Position numbers and translations under genes: made by a program
Shown here: positions 6,712 through 14,050 of the stretch, in pieces
How positions within the stretch are numbered: the stretch's first letter is position 1
How the letters are laid out: each line of letters opens with the position of its first letter
Origin: Pseudomonadota bacterium
Lineage (GTDB): Bacteria > Pseudomonadota > Alphaproteobacteria > Caulobacterales > Caulobacteraceae
Reading direction: 5' to 3'
Length of the DNA stretch: 19,067 bases
Assembly (NCBI GenBank): GCA_023412655.1
Contig: JAEYNH010000147.1
Location: 1-19,067, forward strand
The notes under the pieces: generated by a model
The model's input: only the letters and a program-made list of their open reading frames with translations
Database searches by the model: none
Told to the model about the DNA's origin: nothing

Positions 6712-7886
6712 GCGGGCGTCCTCGCACCTTCCGCGGTCGGACGGGGGCCGCCGACGCGGATCGGCTGACCGGGCTGGATCTTGTTGAGGCCGTCGGCGAC
6801 GATCCGCTCGCCCGGCTGCACGCCGTCACGGATCTCCACCATGCCCTGCTGGCGCGTGCCGGTGACGATCGGCCGCTGTTCCGCCACCGCCCGCTCGCCG
6901 TCCTGACGGATCACGTAGACAAAGGCGGAGTCGCCCTGGACGGACACCGCCGCTTCCGGCGCGCTCAGGCCCTGGCGCTCGCCGCGGGAGATGCCGACGC
7001 GGATCAGCATGCCGGGTTTCAGGCGGCCGCCGGGGTTGGGGAATTCGGCCCGGGCGGTGATGGCGCGGGTGCGCTCGTCCACCCGCGTGTCCAGCTGGGC
7101 GATCCGGCCGGTGATCGTCTCGCCCGGATAGGCGTCGACCGACGCGAGGATCGTCTGGCCCTGTCGAAGCTGCGCCAGATAGCGCTCAGGCACCTGGAAA
7201 TCGACGCGGATGGCCGAGACATCGTCGAGGGTCACAATGGGCGCGCCGGGGTTCACCAGGGCGCCCGGCGCCACGTCGGAGAGGCCCACCACGCCCGCGA
7301 ACGGGGCGCGGATCACGCGGTCCGCCTCACGGGCCTGGGCCGCGCGAAGGTCGGCCTGGGCCGAGCGGTAGGCCGCCTCGTACTCGTCCACGGCGGCCTT
7401 GGAGGCCCAGCCCTGCTCGCCCAGCGTGCGGTAGCGTTCGAAGGCGCGCTGCGCCTGGACCACCCGGGCCTGGGCCTGGGCGACGCCGGCGCCCTGTTCG
7501 GTGGCGCGCAGCTCGACCAGGACGGCGCCCCGGGGCACCTGCTGGCCGTCGCGGAAACGGACCTGCTCCACCAGCTGGGTGGCGGCCGCCGTGAGGGTCA
7601 CCGACTGGCGCCCCTTGGCCACGCCCAGCACCTCGATGGTGTCATTGAAGACCCGCGGCTGGACCACCGCCACGGACACCTGGGTCATGCCGAAGGCGCC
7701 GCGGCCGCCCCGCGCGCCGCCGGGCCCGCCCGGGCCGGCCTTGGCCATGGCTCCGGGTCCGCCGGGCTGATCGCCGACCGAGTCCTTCGTGAGCACCTTC
7801 ATGCCACCGACAACGACCATGACCACCAGCACGACAAGGGCTGCAGCAAGGAAGAAATGGCGTTGAATCAAACTCAGATGCTCCAT
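6708..7886 (-). CDS. RND efflux periplasmic adaptor subunit (membrane fusion protein)
   Basis: This 392-residue protein bridges the RND pump and an outer-membrane channel. Residues about 10-29 are one hydrophobic anchor helix with no lipobox, so it should stay attached to the inner membrane. A Gly/Pro-rich linker (about 40-65) follows, which is unusually glycine-dense. Then come the first lipoyl half with VRFRDGQQVPRGAVLVEL, an Ala/Gln-rich alpha-hairpin at about 128-190, the second lipoyl half RAPFAGVVGLSDVAPGALV, a beta-barrel domain and the membrane-proximal domain. The ATG at 7886 was chosen; a GTG one codon upstream (7889) is in frame, and neither has a good Shine-Dalgarno. It overlaps the pump gene by four bases and is the first gene of the operon. 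No local TetR or two-component regulator is present. Confidence 0.93.
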   Translation of the reverse strand: MEHLSLIQRHFFLAAALVVLVVMVVVGGMKVLTKDSVGDQPGGPGAMAKAGPGGPGGARGGRGAFGMTQVSVAVVQPRVFNDTIEVLGVAKGRQSVTLTAAATQLVEQVRFRDGQQVPRGAVLVELRATEQGAGVAQAQARVVQAQRAFERYRTLGEQGWASKAAVDEYEAAYRSAQADLRAAQAREADRVIRAPFAGVVGLSDVAPGALVNPGAPIVTLDDVSAIRVDFQVPERYLAQLRQGQTILASVDAYPGETITGRIAQLDTRVDERTRAITARAEFPNPGGRLKPGMLIRVGISRGERQGLSAPEAAVSVQGDSAFVYVIRQDGERAVAEQRPIVTGTRQQGMVEIRDGVQPGERIVADGLNKIQPGQPIRVGGPRPTAEGARTPA

Positions 7887-8182
7887 CACCCGGCAAGGCG
7901 GGCGGGCGTTTCAGGGAGAGAAAGCGCCCTTACGGCGCCTCATACACGCGATCCAGTGACTGCAGGATGGCTTAGCGTTTCGTCACTGAAACTTATCCCA
8001 TTAAAAAGACGTCATACTGTCGCTCGTCGGCGCGGCGCCCGCGTCAACGGCAACTTACGTCTGTCCATCAACCACACGCTCCCACGGCGGACAACGCCCT
8101 GAAAGCAGGGGCGTCACTGGTGAGACGCGCGCGGTCCGCGCGATGGGATCAACAAAATGCGAGGCTTAGGGCTCGTGAGGGA
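7887..8182 (-). promoter_or_regulatory. Upstream region of the efflux operon with repeated CGTCACTG motif
   Basis: No gene lies in these 296 bases. They should hold the promoter of the efflux operon. The heptamer gtcactg occurs at 7982-7988 and 8113-8119, both preceded by c, and its inverse cagtgac at 7954-7960. The 7954/7988 pair is an inverted repeat with a 21-bp spacer and could be a repressor operator. An AT-rich patch (about 7990-8016) lies between copies. A short 5-bp stem (gcgcc/ggcgc) is present near 7925-7939 in the leader. No convincing -35/-10 pair was found. Confidence 0.4.
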
Positions 8183-8953
8183 TCAGGCGTCATAGCCCGG
8201 CAGCTGGCGGTCCAGCCGGCGCAGGCATCCCGGCCAGGCCAGGCCTCCGCCGATGCCGCGCGACGTCTGCATCTTCACCTCGGCCTGGGCGGCCTCGGGG
8301 GCGAAGAACACATTCTCGCGACCGCCGGACAGGGCCATGATCTGCTGCTTGCAGGCGCGCTCGAGGAAGAACATCCCCACCCAGCAGTCGCCGGCGGTGG
8401 CTCCCACCGACAGCGTCCCGTGGTTCCTGAGCAGCATCAGGTGCTTGTCGCCGATATCGGCCACCAGTCGCTCGCGCTCGTCCAGGTTCAGGGCGATGCC
8501 TTCGTAGTCGTGATAGGCCAGCCGCGGCAGCACGATCAGCGCGTGCTGGCTCAACGGCAGCAGGCCGTCCTTCTGGGCCGACACCGCCACGCCCTGGTCG
8601 GTGTGCAGGTGCATGACGAACTGGGCGTCTTCCCGCGCATCATGGATCGCCGAGTGGATGGTGAAGCCCGCCGGATTGATGAAGTACGGGGTCTCCTGGA
8701 GGATGTTGCCCTGCAGGTCGATCTTCACCAGCGACGAGGCGGTGATCTCCTCGAACAGCATGCCGTAGGGGTTGATCAGGAAGTGGTGCTCGGGCCCCGG
8801 AATGCGGGCCGAGATGTGGGTGTAGATCAGGTCGTCCCACCCATGCAGCGCCACCAGCCGGTAGAGGGCCGCAAGTTCGACCCGGGCCTTCCATTCCTCG
8901 GCGCTGACCTTGCCCTTCAGCGAGACCACGCCGGCCGTCGAACCATCCGCCAT
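8183..8953 (-). CDS. Class II aldolase/adducin family protein
   Basis: This 256-residue protein belongs to the fuculose-1-phosphate aldolase / ribulose-5-phosphate epimerase / adducin head fold. The Zn-binding histidines are visible: H115 and H117 in VMHLHTDQG, and H178 in LLRNHGTL. Other family marks are the early YTHISARIPG and the NPYGMLFEEITASSLVKIDLQGN segment, where the acidic residues near 68-69 are in the region of the catalytic acid. Members cleave or epimerise phosphorylated sugars, but many bacterial paralogues have unknown substrates, so no specific reaction is assigned. The ATG has GGGAGAG four bases upstream. The gene lies 74 bp downstream of glycerol kinase on the same strand and may be co-transcribed with it, which would fit a polyol or sugar-phosphate role without proving it. 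Confidence 0.9.
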   Translation of the reverse strand: MADGSTAGVVSLKGKVSAEEWKARVELAALYRLVALHGWDDLIYTHISARIPGPEHHFLINPYGMLFEEITASSLVKIDLQGNILQETPYFINPAGFTIHSAIHDAREDAQFVMHLHTDQGVAVSAQKDGLLPLSQHALIVLPRLAYHDYEGIALNLDERERLVADIGDKHLMLLRNHGTLSVGATAGDCWVGMFFLERACKQQIMALSGGRENVFFAPEAAQAEVKMQTSRGIGGGLAWPGCLRRLDRQLPGYDA

Positions 8954-9027
8954 GGAACTCTCCCTACCGCTTTTCCTTATCGCCGTTCAGGGTCGCGCCG
9001 CGGCCCCGCCCCGTCAAGAGAGCCCCG

Positions 9028-10524
9028 TCAAGCCGTGCGCACACGGGCCACCGCGTCCAGCCACCGGGCGTAGGCCCGCTCGCGGAAATCGGCGTCGGCC
9101 TTCGGGGCGTAGCCCTCGGTGGCCGGTCGGGACGCCGCCGCCTCGGCCAGGTCACCATAGACTCCCGCGCCCACCCCGGCGAACAGGGCCGCGCCCAGCG
9201 CCGTGGCCTCCTCATAGGTCGAGCGGCAGACCCGCACGCCGGTGACGTCGGCCAGGCGCTGGCTGAACCACGGGCTCTTCGACATGCCGCCGTCGATGCG
9301 CAGCTCCACCGGCCCGGCGAACACCTGCGGCGCGTCGCTGCGCATGGCCTCGATCAGGTCGCGCGTCTGCAGGGCGCAGGCGTCGAAGGCGGCCTGGGCG
9401 ATCTCCGGACGGCCGGCGTCCCGGGTCAGGCCGAAGATCGCGCCCCGGGCGCCGGCGTCCCACCAGGGCGCGCCCAGCCCCGTGAAGGCCGGCACCAGCA
9501 CCACGCCGTGGTCTTCCCGCGCCTCCGCCGCCAGGGCCTCCGCCGCCCGGGGCCCGCCGTCCACGCCCAGCCCTTCCGCCAGCCACTGGATGGCCGCCCC
9601 GGCGATGAAGATCGCCCCTTCCAGGGCGTAGGTGGTCCGGCCGTCCACCCGCGCGGCGATCGTGGTGAGCAGGCGTGAACGGGACGGCGCCCGGGTCTCG
9701 CCCGTGTTGATCAGCATGAAGCAGCCGGTGCCGTAGGTGGCCTTCATCTCGCCCGGCCGGATGCAGCCCTGCCCCATCAGCGCCGCCTGCTGGTCCCCCG
9801 CCACCCCGCGGATCGGGATCGGCCGGCCCAGCAGTTCGGCCGCGGTCTCGCCAAAGTGCCCGGCGCAGTCCCGCACCTGCGGCAGCAGCGCCAGCGGCAC
9901 GTCCAGCATCTCGGACAGCTCGGCCGACCACTCGCCGGTCCCGATGTCGTAGAGCAGCGTGCGCGAGGCGTTGGTGGCGTCGGTGGCGTGCGTCCGGCCG
10001 CCCGTCAGCTTCCAGATCACCCAGGCATCGACCGTCCCGGCCAGCAGGTCGCCGCGCGCCGCCGCCGCCCGGGCTCCGGTCACATGGTCCAGCAGCCAGG
10101 CGAACTTGGTGCCCGAGAAATAGGGGTCGAGCAGCAGGCCGGTGAGCTCGATGACGCGGGGCTCGAGGCCGGCCTCGCGCAGGCGCTCGCAGGCCGGTTC
10201 GGTGCGGCGGTCCTGCCAGACGATGGCGTTGTGGATCGGCTTGCCCGTCCGCCGGTCCCAGATCACCGCCGTCTCGCGCTGGTTGGTGATGCCGATGGCC
10301 GCCACGGCGCCGGCCGCCGGCCCGGCGGCCTCCAGCGCCTCGCGCAGCACCGCCACCGAGGCTGCGAAGATCTCCTCGGCGTCATGCTCGACCCAGCCGT
10401 CCCGGGGATAGACCTGCCGCAGCGGCCGCCCCGCCTCCGCCAGCGCCCGCCCGTCGCGGCCGAACAGGATCGCCCGGGTGCTGGTGGTGCCCTGGTCCAG
10501 GGCCAGAATCAGCGGATCAGCCAT
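9028..10524 (-). CDS. glpK: Glycerol kinase
   Basis: This 498-residue FGGY-family kinase phosphorylates glycerol to sn-glycerol 3-phosphate with ATP in the cytoplasm. Length matches the family. Visible motifs are the phosphate-binding start LALDQGTTSTRAI (8-19), NQRETAVIWDRRTGKP with the glycerol-binding R83-E84, the Y135 region DPYFSGTK, DATNASRTLL, the catalytic-base region GVAGDQQAAL with D244, KATYGTGCFMLINTG, and the FGGY signature DGGMSKSPWF. The frame continues upstream to 10581. The ATG at 10524 is preferred because it has GGGAGG about nine bases upstream and begins directly before the ATPase motif. Neither a facilitator (glpF) nor a glycerol-3-phosphate dehydrogenase (glpD) is next to it. 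The gene is divergent from the DUF2336 gene, sharing a 122-bp gap. Confidence 0.97.
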   Translation of the reverse strand: MADPLILALDQGTTSTRAILFGRDGRALAEAGRPLRQVYPRDGWVEHDAEEIFAASVAVLREALEAAGPAAGAVAAIGITNQRETAVIWDRRTGKPIHNAIVWQDRRTEPACERLREAGLEPRVIELTGLLLDPYFSGTKFAWLLDHVTGARAAAARGDLLAGTVDAWVIWKLTGGRTHATDATNASRTLLYDIGTGEWSAELSEMLDVPLALLPQVRDCAGHFGETAAELLGRPIPIRGVAGDQQAALMGQGCIRPGEMKATYGTGCFMLINTGETRAPSRSRLLTTIAARVDGRTTYALEGAIFIAGAAIQWLAEGLGVDGGPRAAEALAAEAREDHGVVLVPAFTGLGAPWWDAGARGAIFGLTRDAGRPEIAQAAFDACALQTRDLIEAMRSDAPQVFAGPVELRIDGGMSKSPWFSQRLADVTGVRVCRSTYEEATALGAALFAGVGAGVYGDLAEAAASRPATEGYAPKADADFRERAYARWLDAVARVRTA

Positions 10525-10634
10525 CGCCCGTCGCCTCCCTCTTTCCAGCCGGGCGCGCCGCGCAGCGCCGGTCTTAAGCATGTCTTCATTCGCGCCCTAC
10601 AACATCGCTTATAGCCGCGTTCGGTTTGGGCAAT

Positions 10635-10649
10635 GGGGGATTCGGCTTG
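10635..10649 (+). promoter_or_regulatory. Shine-Dalgarno that selects a TTG start, overlapping a GANTC site
   Basis: GGGGGA at 10635-10640 lies six bases before the TTG at 10647, the spacing expected of a ribosome-binding site. The upstream in-frame TTG at 10626 has no such element. The last bases of the Shine-Dalgarno form GATTC (10639-10643), a CcrM-type GANTC site. A five-codon ATG frame (10633-10650) ends in a TGA that overlaps the TTG start. Confidence 0.5.
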
Positions 10650-11768
10650 AGCGTTGCGCTCAGCAGCGAAAGTCTGCTCGATCTCGCCAAGAGCCGTGCG
10701 CCTGCCGACCGCGAGCGCCTGCTCCTGGCGATCGCCGACCTGTGCGACACGCCCCACGCCGGCGAGGCGATGAAGGCGCCCCAGATCCAGGGCCTGCTGT
10801 CGTCCATCTTCATGAGCCTGGTGGTCGAGGCCGAGCGGGAGATCCGCCAGCGCCTGGCCGAGAAGCTGGCCGGCGCCGACTGGGTGCCCCCGGCCCTGAT
10901 CAACGTCCTGGCCCTCGACGAGATCGAGATCGCCCGGCCGGTGATCGCCCAGAGCCCGGTCCTGCGCGACCTGGACCTCGTCCGCCTGCTGGTCGAGGCC
11001 ACCATCGAACACCAAATCGAGATCGCCCGCCGTCCGAAGCTGTCCCAGAACATCGTCTCGGCCATCCTGCACCAGGGCGAGCCCGCCGTGCTGACCGCCC
11101 TGGCCGGCAACGACACCGCCGAGCTTTCCCCCCGGGACATGGCCGAGCTGGTCGAGCGCTCCCGGCAGATCGCCGCCCTGCGCCAGCCCCTCTCCCGCCA
11201 TCCGCGCCTGACCAGCGACCTGGCCGAGCAGCTCTACCTCTGGGTCGGCCAGGCGCTGCGCGGCGCCCTCGCCGACCGCTTCCGCCTCGACGCCAAGGCC
11301 CTGGACCGGATGCTCGCCGAATCGGTGGCCGAGGCCCACGGCGGCCTGCCCCGCCCCGCCAACGCCCAGCTGGTCATGGCCCGCGACGGCGAGCGCGAGG
11401 AGATGGAACGCCGGCTGATCGACAAGCTGCACGGCGCCGGCCAGCTGCGGCCGGGCTATCTCGTCCGGGCCCTGCGCGAGGGCCGCCTCAGCCTGTTCGT
11501 CACCGCCCTGGCCATGCTCGGCCGCTTCGACCACGAGCAGGTGCGCCGGGCGATCGATTCCGACCGCCCCGAACTCCTGGGCCTGGCCTGCGCCGCCGTC
11601 GGCATCGACCGCAGCGTGTTCCCGACCATCCTGGAGCTGGTCCGCGAGCTGAACGAGGGTCGGCCGGGCGGCGGCCACGAATCGGCCCGCCGGGCCGTCG
11701 GCGCGTTCGCCCCGGTCACCCCGCGCGTCGCCGGCGCCGCCTTCCGCCAGGCGGCCAGGTCGCTCTAG
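10647..11768 (+). CDS. DUF2336 domain-containing protein (copy 1)
   Basis: This is a 373-residue, probably cytoplasmic, mostly alpha-helical protein of the alphaproteobacterial DUF2336 family, whose function is unknown. It begins LSVALSSESLLDLAKSRAP and is built of repeated amphipathic helices (RLLLAIADLC, VEAEREIRQRLAEKLAG, DEIEIARPVI, HQIEIARRPKLSQNI), which look like HEAT-type repeats. No signal peptide, membrane helix or catalytic motif is seen. The C-terminal block LRPGYLVRALREGRLSLF ... FPTILELVREL aligns by eye with the other DUF2336 protein at 14051-15184, so the two are paralogues. The start is taken as TTG at 10647 because of its Shine-Dalgarno; TTG at 10626 is the alternative. NAD kinase follows 50 bp downstream on the same strand. 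It is divergent from glpK. Confidence 0.85.
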   Translation: MSVALSSESLLDLAKSRAPADRERLLLAIADLCDTPHAGEAMKAPQIQGLLSSIFMSLVVEAEREIRQRLAEKLAGADWVPPALINVLALDEIEIARPVIAQSPVLRDLDLVRLLVEATIEHQIEIARRPKLSQNIVSAILHQGEPAVLTALAGNDTAELSPRDMAELVERSRQIAALRQPLSRHPRLTSDLAEQLYLWVGQALRGALADRFRLDAKALDRMLAESVAEAHGGLPRPANAQLVMARDGEREEMERRLIDKLHGAGQLRPGYLVRALREGRLSLFVTALAMLGRFDHEQVRRAIDSDRPELLGLACAAVGIDRSVFPTILELVRELNEGRPGGGHESARRAVGAFAPVTPRVAGAAFRQAARSL

Positions 11769-11818
11769 CCGCATCCGGCTCTGGACAGACGCGCCGGCTT
11801 GCGGCGTTCTCCACCGCC

Positions 11819-12613
11819 ATGTTCAAGCCCGAGCCCTTCGTCACCCGGCTGACCTTCGCGGCGAGCGACCGGCCCGAGGCCCAGGAGGCCCGCGCCCGGC
11901 TCGCCGAACGCTACGGCGACGTCGGCGAAGCCAACGCCCAGGTGATCGTCGCCCTCGGCGGCGACGGCTTCATGCTGGAGACCGTCCACGAGACGGTGCT
12001 GTCCAATCCCGGCGCCGGCAAGCCGATCTACGGCATGAACCGCGGCTCGGTGGGCTTCCTCATGAACGAGTACAGCGAGGACAGCCTGCTGGAGCGGATC
12101 AACGCCGCCGAACGGGCGGTGATCCACCCGCTGCGCATGACCGCCGTGGACGTCCGCGGCGAGATCCACGAGGCCTGGGCCTTCAACGAGGTCTCGCTCC
12201 TGCGCCAGACCCGCCAGACGGCCAAGCTCCGCATCTCCGTCGACAACAAGGTGCGCCTGGGCGAGCTGTCCTGCGACGGCGCCCTGGTGGCCACCCCCGC
12301 CGGCTCCACCGCCTACAACCTCTCCGCCCACGGCCCGATCATCCCCCTGGACGCCAAGATCCTGGCCCTGACCCCGATCAGCGCCTTCCGGCCGCGGCGC
12401 TGGCGCGGCGCCCTCCTCGCCCACACCGCCAAGGTGGACTTCCGCATCCTCGAGCCCGACAAGCGGCCGGTCAGCGCCGTGGCCGACAACTTCGAGGTCC
12501 GGGACGTCTCGGACGTCCGCGTGGCCGAGGACCGCGACGTGTCGATCACCATGCTCTTCGACGCCGGCCGCAGCCTGGAAGAGCGGGTCCTGGCCGAGCA
12601 GTTCGCCGTCTGA
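11819..12613 (+). CDS. nadK: NAD kinase
   Basis: This 264-residue cytoplasmic enzyme phosphorylates NAD to NADP with ATP or polyphosphate. The family motifs are clear: VALGGDGFML with GGDG at 47-50 (D49 is the catalytic aspartate), GMNRGSVGFLMNEY (72-85), the FNEVSLLR segment with N123-E124, and DGALVATPAGSTAYNLSAHGP (153-173). The length fits the short alphaproteobacterial form, in which the N terminus is reduced and the GGDG motif appears early. The ATG at 11819 is the only reasonable start, since no in-frame start codon lies immediately upstream of it. It has no Shine-Dalgarno, so translation may be weak or leader-dependent. It follows a DUF2336 gene by 50 bp and precedes an Hpt gene by 79 bp, all on the plus strand. 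Confidence 0.95.
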   Translation: MFKPEPFVTRLTFAASDRPEAQEARARLAERYGDVGEANAQVIVALGGDGFMLETVHETVLSNPGAGKPIYGMNRGSVGFLMNEYSEDSLLERINAAERAVIHPLRMTAVDVRGEIHEAWAFNEVSLLRQTRQTAKLRISVDNKVRLGELSCDGALVATPAGSTAYNLSAHGPIIPLDAKILALTPISAFRPRRWRGALLAHTAKVDFRILEPDKRPVSAVADNFEVRDVSDVRVAEDRDVSITMLFDAGRSLEERVLAEQFAV

Positions 12614-12627
12614 GTAACCGCGCCGCT

Positions 12628-12654
12628 GGGTTATCAGGGGTTATTAACGGGTTG
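12628..12654 (+). repeat. Three helically phased GGGTTA/GGGTTG repeats upstream of the Hpt gene
   Basis: GGGTTAT occurs at 12628-12634 and 12638-12644, and GGGTTG at 12649-12654. Start-to-start distances are 10 and 11 bp, one helical turn. They lie in the 79-bp gap between nadK and the Hpt gene, within an AT-richer patch that includes TTATTAAC. The arrangement resembles binding sites for a regulator on one DNA face; this is inference. Confidence 0.35.
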
Positions 12655-12692
12655 AACCTAGGCTTTGGCCGCGACCCTCCCAGGAGAGCCCC

Positions 12693-13178
12693 GTGAGCGA
12701 GCAGAAGTCCGGCCACCTCATCCAGCCGTCGAACGCCCTGCGTCTTAAGGTGGGCGGCGGCCGCCTGGGCGCCATCGACGCCTCGGCCATCGCCAAGGCG
12801 GAGGCGGCGCTGAAGAGCCTGTCCGGCAACTTCGCCCAGTGGCTGAACGACGAGGTGGGCAAGCTGGAAGCCGCCCGCCAGGCGGTTCGCGCCGAGGGCG
12901 TCACGGCCGACACCATGGAGACGCTGTACCTGCGCGCCCACGACCTCAAGGGCCTGGGCGCCACCTACGGCTTCCCGCTCATCACCCGCATCGCCGGCCT
13001 GCTCTGCCGGCTGATCGACGACAAGAACACCCGCGTGGACGCGCCGATGCCCCTCATCGACGCCCATATCGACGCCATCAAGGCGGCCGTCCGCGACGGC
13101 ATCAAGGACATGGACCACCCCATCGGCAAGGCGCTGGTCCAGGAACTGGAAACCCGCGTCACCGAGCTGGGCGCCTAG
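12693..13178 (+). CDS. Hpt (histidine phosphotransfer) domain protein
   Basis: This 161-residue soluble protein is almost entirely one four-helix-bundle Hpt domain. The phospho-acceptor is H83 in YLRAHDLKGLGATYGFPLI, matching the HxxKGxGxxxG pattern of Hpt domains, followed by the LLCRLIDD helix. The N-terminal 45 residues carry a glycine turn (KVGGGRLGAIDA). Hpt proteins relay phosphate between a hybrid kinase receiver and a response regulator. No kinase is fused to it, so it is a free-standing module; its partners could be elsewhere, or it may relate to the degenerate hybrid kinase 2.2 kb downstream. The start is GTG at 12693 with AGGAG six bases upstream. Its stop overlaps the convergent NUDIX stop by three bases inside the palindrome CTAG. 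Confidence 0.85.
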   Translation: MSEQKSGHLIQPSNALRLKVGGGRLGAIDASAIAKAEAALKSLSGNFAQWLNDEVGKLEAARQAVRAEGVTADTMETLYLRAHDLKGLGATYGFPLITRIAGLLCRLIDDKNTRVDAPMPLIDAHIDAIKAAVRDGIKDMDHPIGKALVQELETRVTELGA

Positions 13179-13951
13179 CCCATCACCCGCTCCAGCGGCT
13201 CGGCGACCTCGCCGTAGCCCGCGTCCGGCGGCAGCACCAGCACGCGCCCCTCGCCCCGCGCTTCCACCCGCGGCAGGACCGGAACCAGCGTCCGCCCCCT
13301 GGCCCTCGCCACCGCATCGTCGGCGCTCGCCGCCTCCCCCAGCAGCTGCAGGTTCATCCGGGTCGGGAAGATCACGGTCCGCTGGCCCGCTTCGGCGAGC
13401 CGGAGCGCTTCGTCGGGCGCGATCCATTCCGCATCCACCGTCTCGCGGCCGTCGCAGGCGGCCAGCTGCCCCTCGGGCGCCCGGACCGCATAGAACCAGG
13501 TGTCGAAACGCTTGGGCACGATGGGCGGCGTGATCCAGCGGGCGAAGACCGTCAGCGCGCCGAGGGTCAGGCGCACGTCCAGTTCGCGCACCACCTCCAG
13601 GAAGGCCCGCTCGCCCCGGTCCACCGCCTGGCGCACCGCGGGGTCGCAGACCTCGGCGAAGGCCCGTCCGCCGACGCCCTCGGCCAGCAGGATGCCGGCC
13701 TCCTCGAACACCTCGCGGATGGCGGCCACCCGCAGAGGCCGCTGCTCCGGCTCCACCGCCTCCCAGTCCACGGCGTGGTCGGCCCAGGCCGGATCGTGAT
13801 CGCCGGCGTGGGTCTTGCCGCCCGGGAACACCAGGGCCCCGGACGCGAAATCGATCTGCTGGTGGCGCTTCACCATCAGCACCTGGAAGGCGGGTTCGTC
13901 CCGCAGCAGCAGGATCGTGGCGGCGGGCTTGATCTCGACGGCGTCGCTCAT
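13175..13951 (-). CDS. NUDIX hydrolase, NUDT19-like with split Nudix box
   Basis: This 258-residue protein should hydrolyse a nucleoside-diphosphate-linked substrate with Mg2+. It opens KPAATILLLRDE ... VLMVKRHQQIDFASGALVFPGGK, then the catalytic helix AAIREVFEEAGILL, where R79-E80 and E83-E84 are the metal-binding core. The consensus Nudix box GX5EX7REUXEEXGU is interrupted by about 20 residues between G45 and R79. This layout and the FPGGK start resemble the NUDT19/acyl-CoA diphosphatase type, so CoA derivatives are a plausible substrate, but this is inference. DTWFYAVRAPEGQ and DAEWIAPDEAL in the C-terminal half are also typical. The ATG at 13951 lacks a strong Shine-Dalgarno. It is convergent and overlapping with the Hpt gene, and lies 99 bp downstream of the second DUF2336 gene on the same strand. 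Confidence 0.9.
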   Translation of the reverse strand: MSDAVEIKPAATILLLRDEPAFQVLMVKRHQQIDFASGALVFPGGKTHAGDHDPAWADHAVDWEAVEPEQRPLRVAAIREVFEEAGILLAEGVGGRAFAEVCDPAVRQAVDRGERAFLEVVRELDVRLTLGALTVFARWITPPIVPKRFDTWFYAVRAPEGQLAACDGRETVDAEWIAPDEALRLAEAGQRTVIFPTRMNLQLLGEAASADDAVARARGRTLVPVLPRVEARGEGRVLVLPPDAGYGEVAEPLERVMG

Positions 13952-14050
13952 CCCGTCAGCTTGGGACGCGCCGTGGCCGGCGACAAGCTTGCCGCCAGGG
14001 CAAGGCCTCAGGGCAGGCCCGAGGGAGGCCCGGGGGAGGCCACAGGCAGG

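Noticed and set aside
3460..6768. A 1102-codon open frame on the plus strand opposite the RND pump
   Set aside because: It is an antisense shadow caused by high G+C at third positions. The predicted protein is a His/Gly/Arg/Gln-rich jumble with no domain, while the minus strand encodes a full RND pump.
8101..8150. Terminator for the aldolase gene (hairpins cgcgcg/cgcgcg and gccct/aggggc)
   Set aside because: The stems are short or bulged and there is no T-tract in the minus-strand direction.
10478..11818. Long plus-strand frame upstream of and in frame with NAD kinase
   Set aside because: The upstream part is Arg/Pro-rich shadow of the DUF2336 gene in another frame. NAD kinase begins with its own ATG at 11819.
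13952..14050. Repeat element or small RNA between NUDIX and DUF2336 genes
   Set aside because: The stretch has iterated gggaggcc-like words, but these look like G/C-rich simple sequence with no stable, unique hairpin, promoter or terminator.
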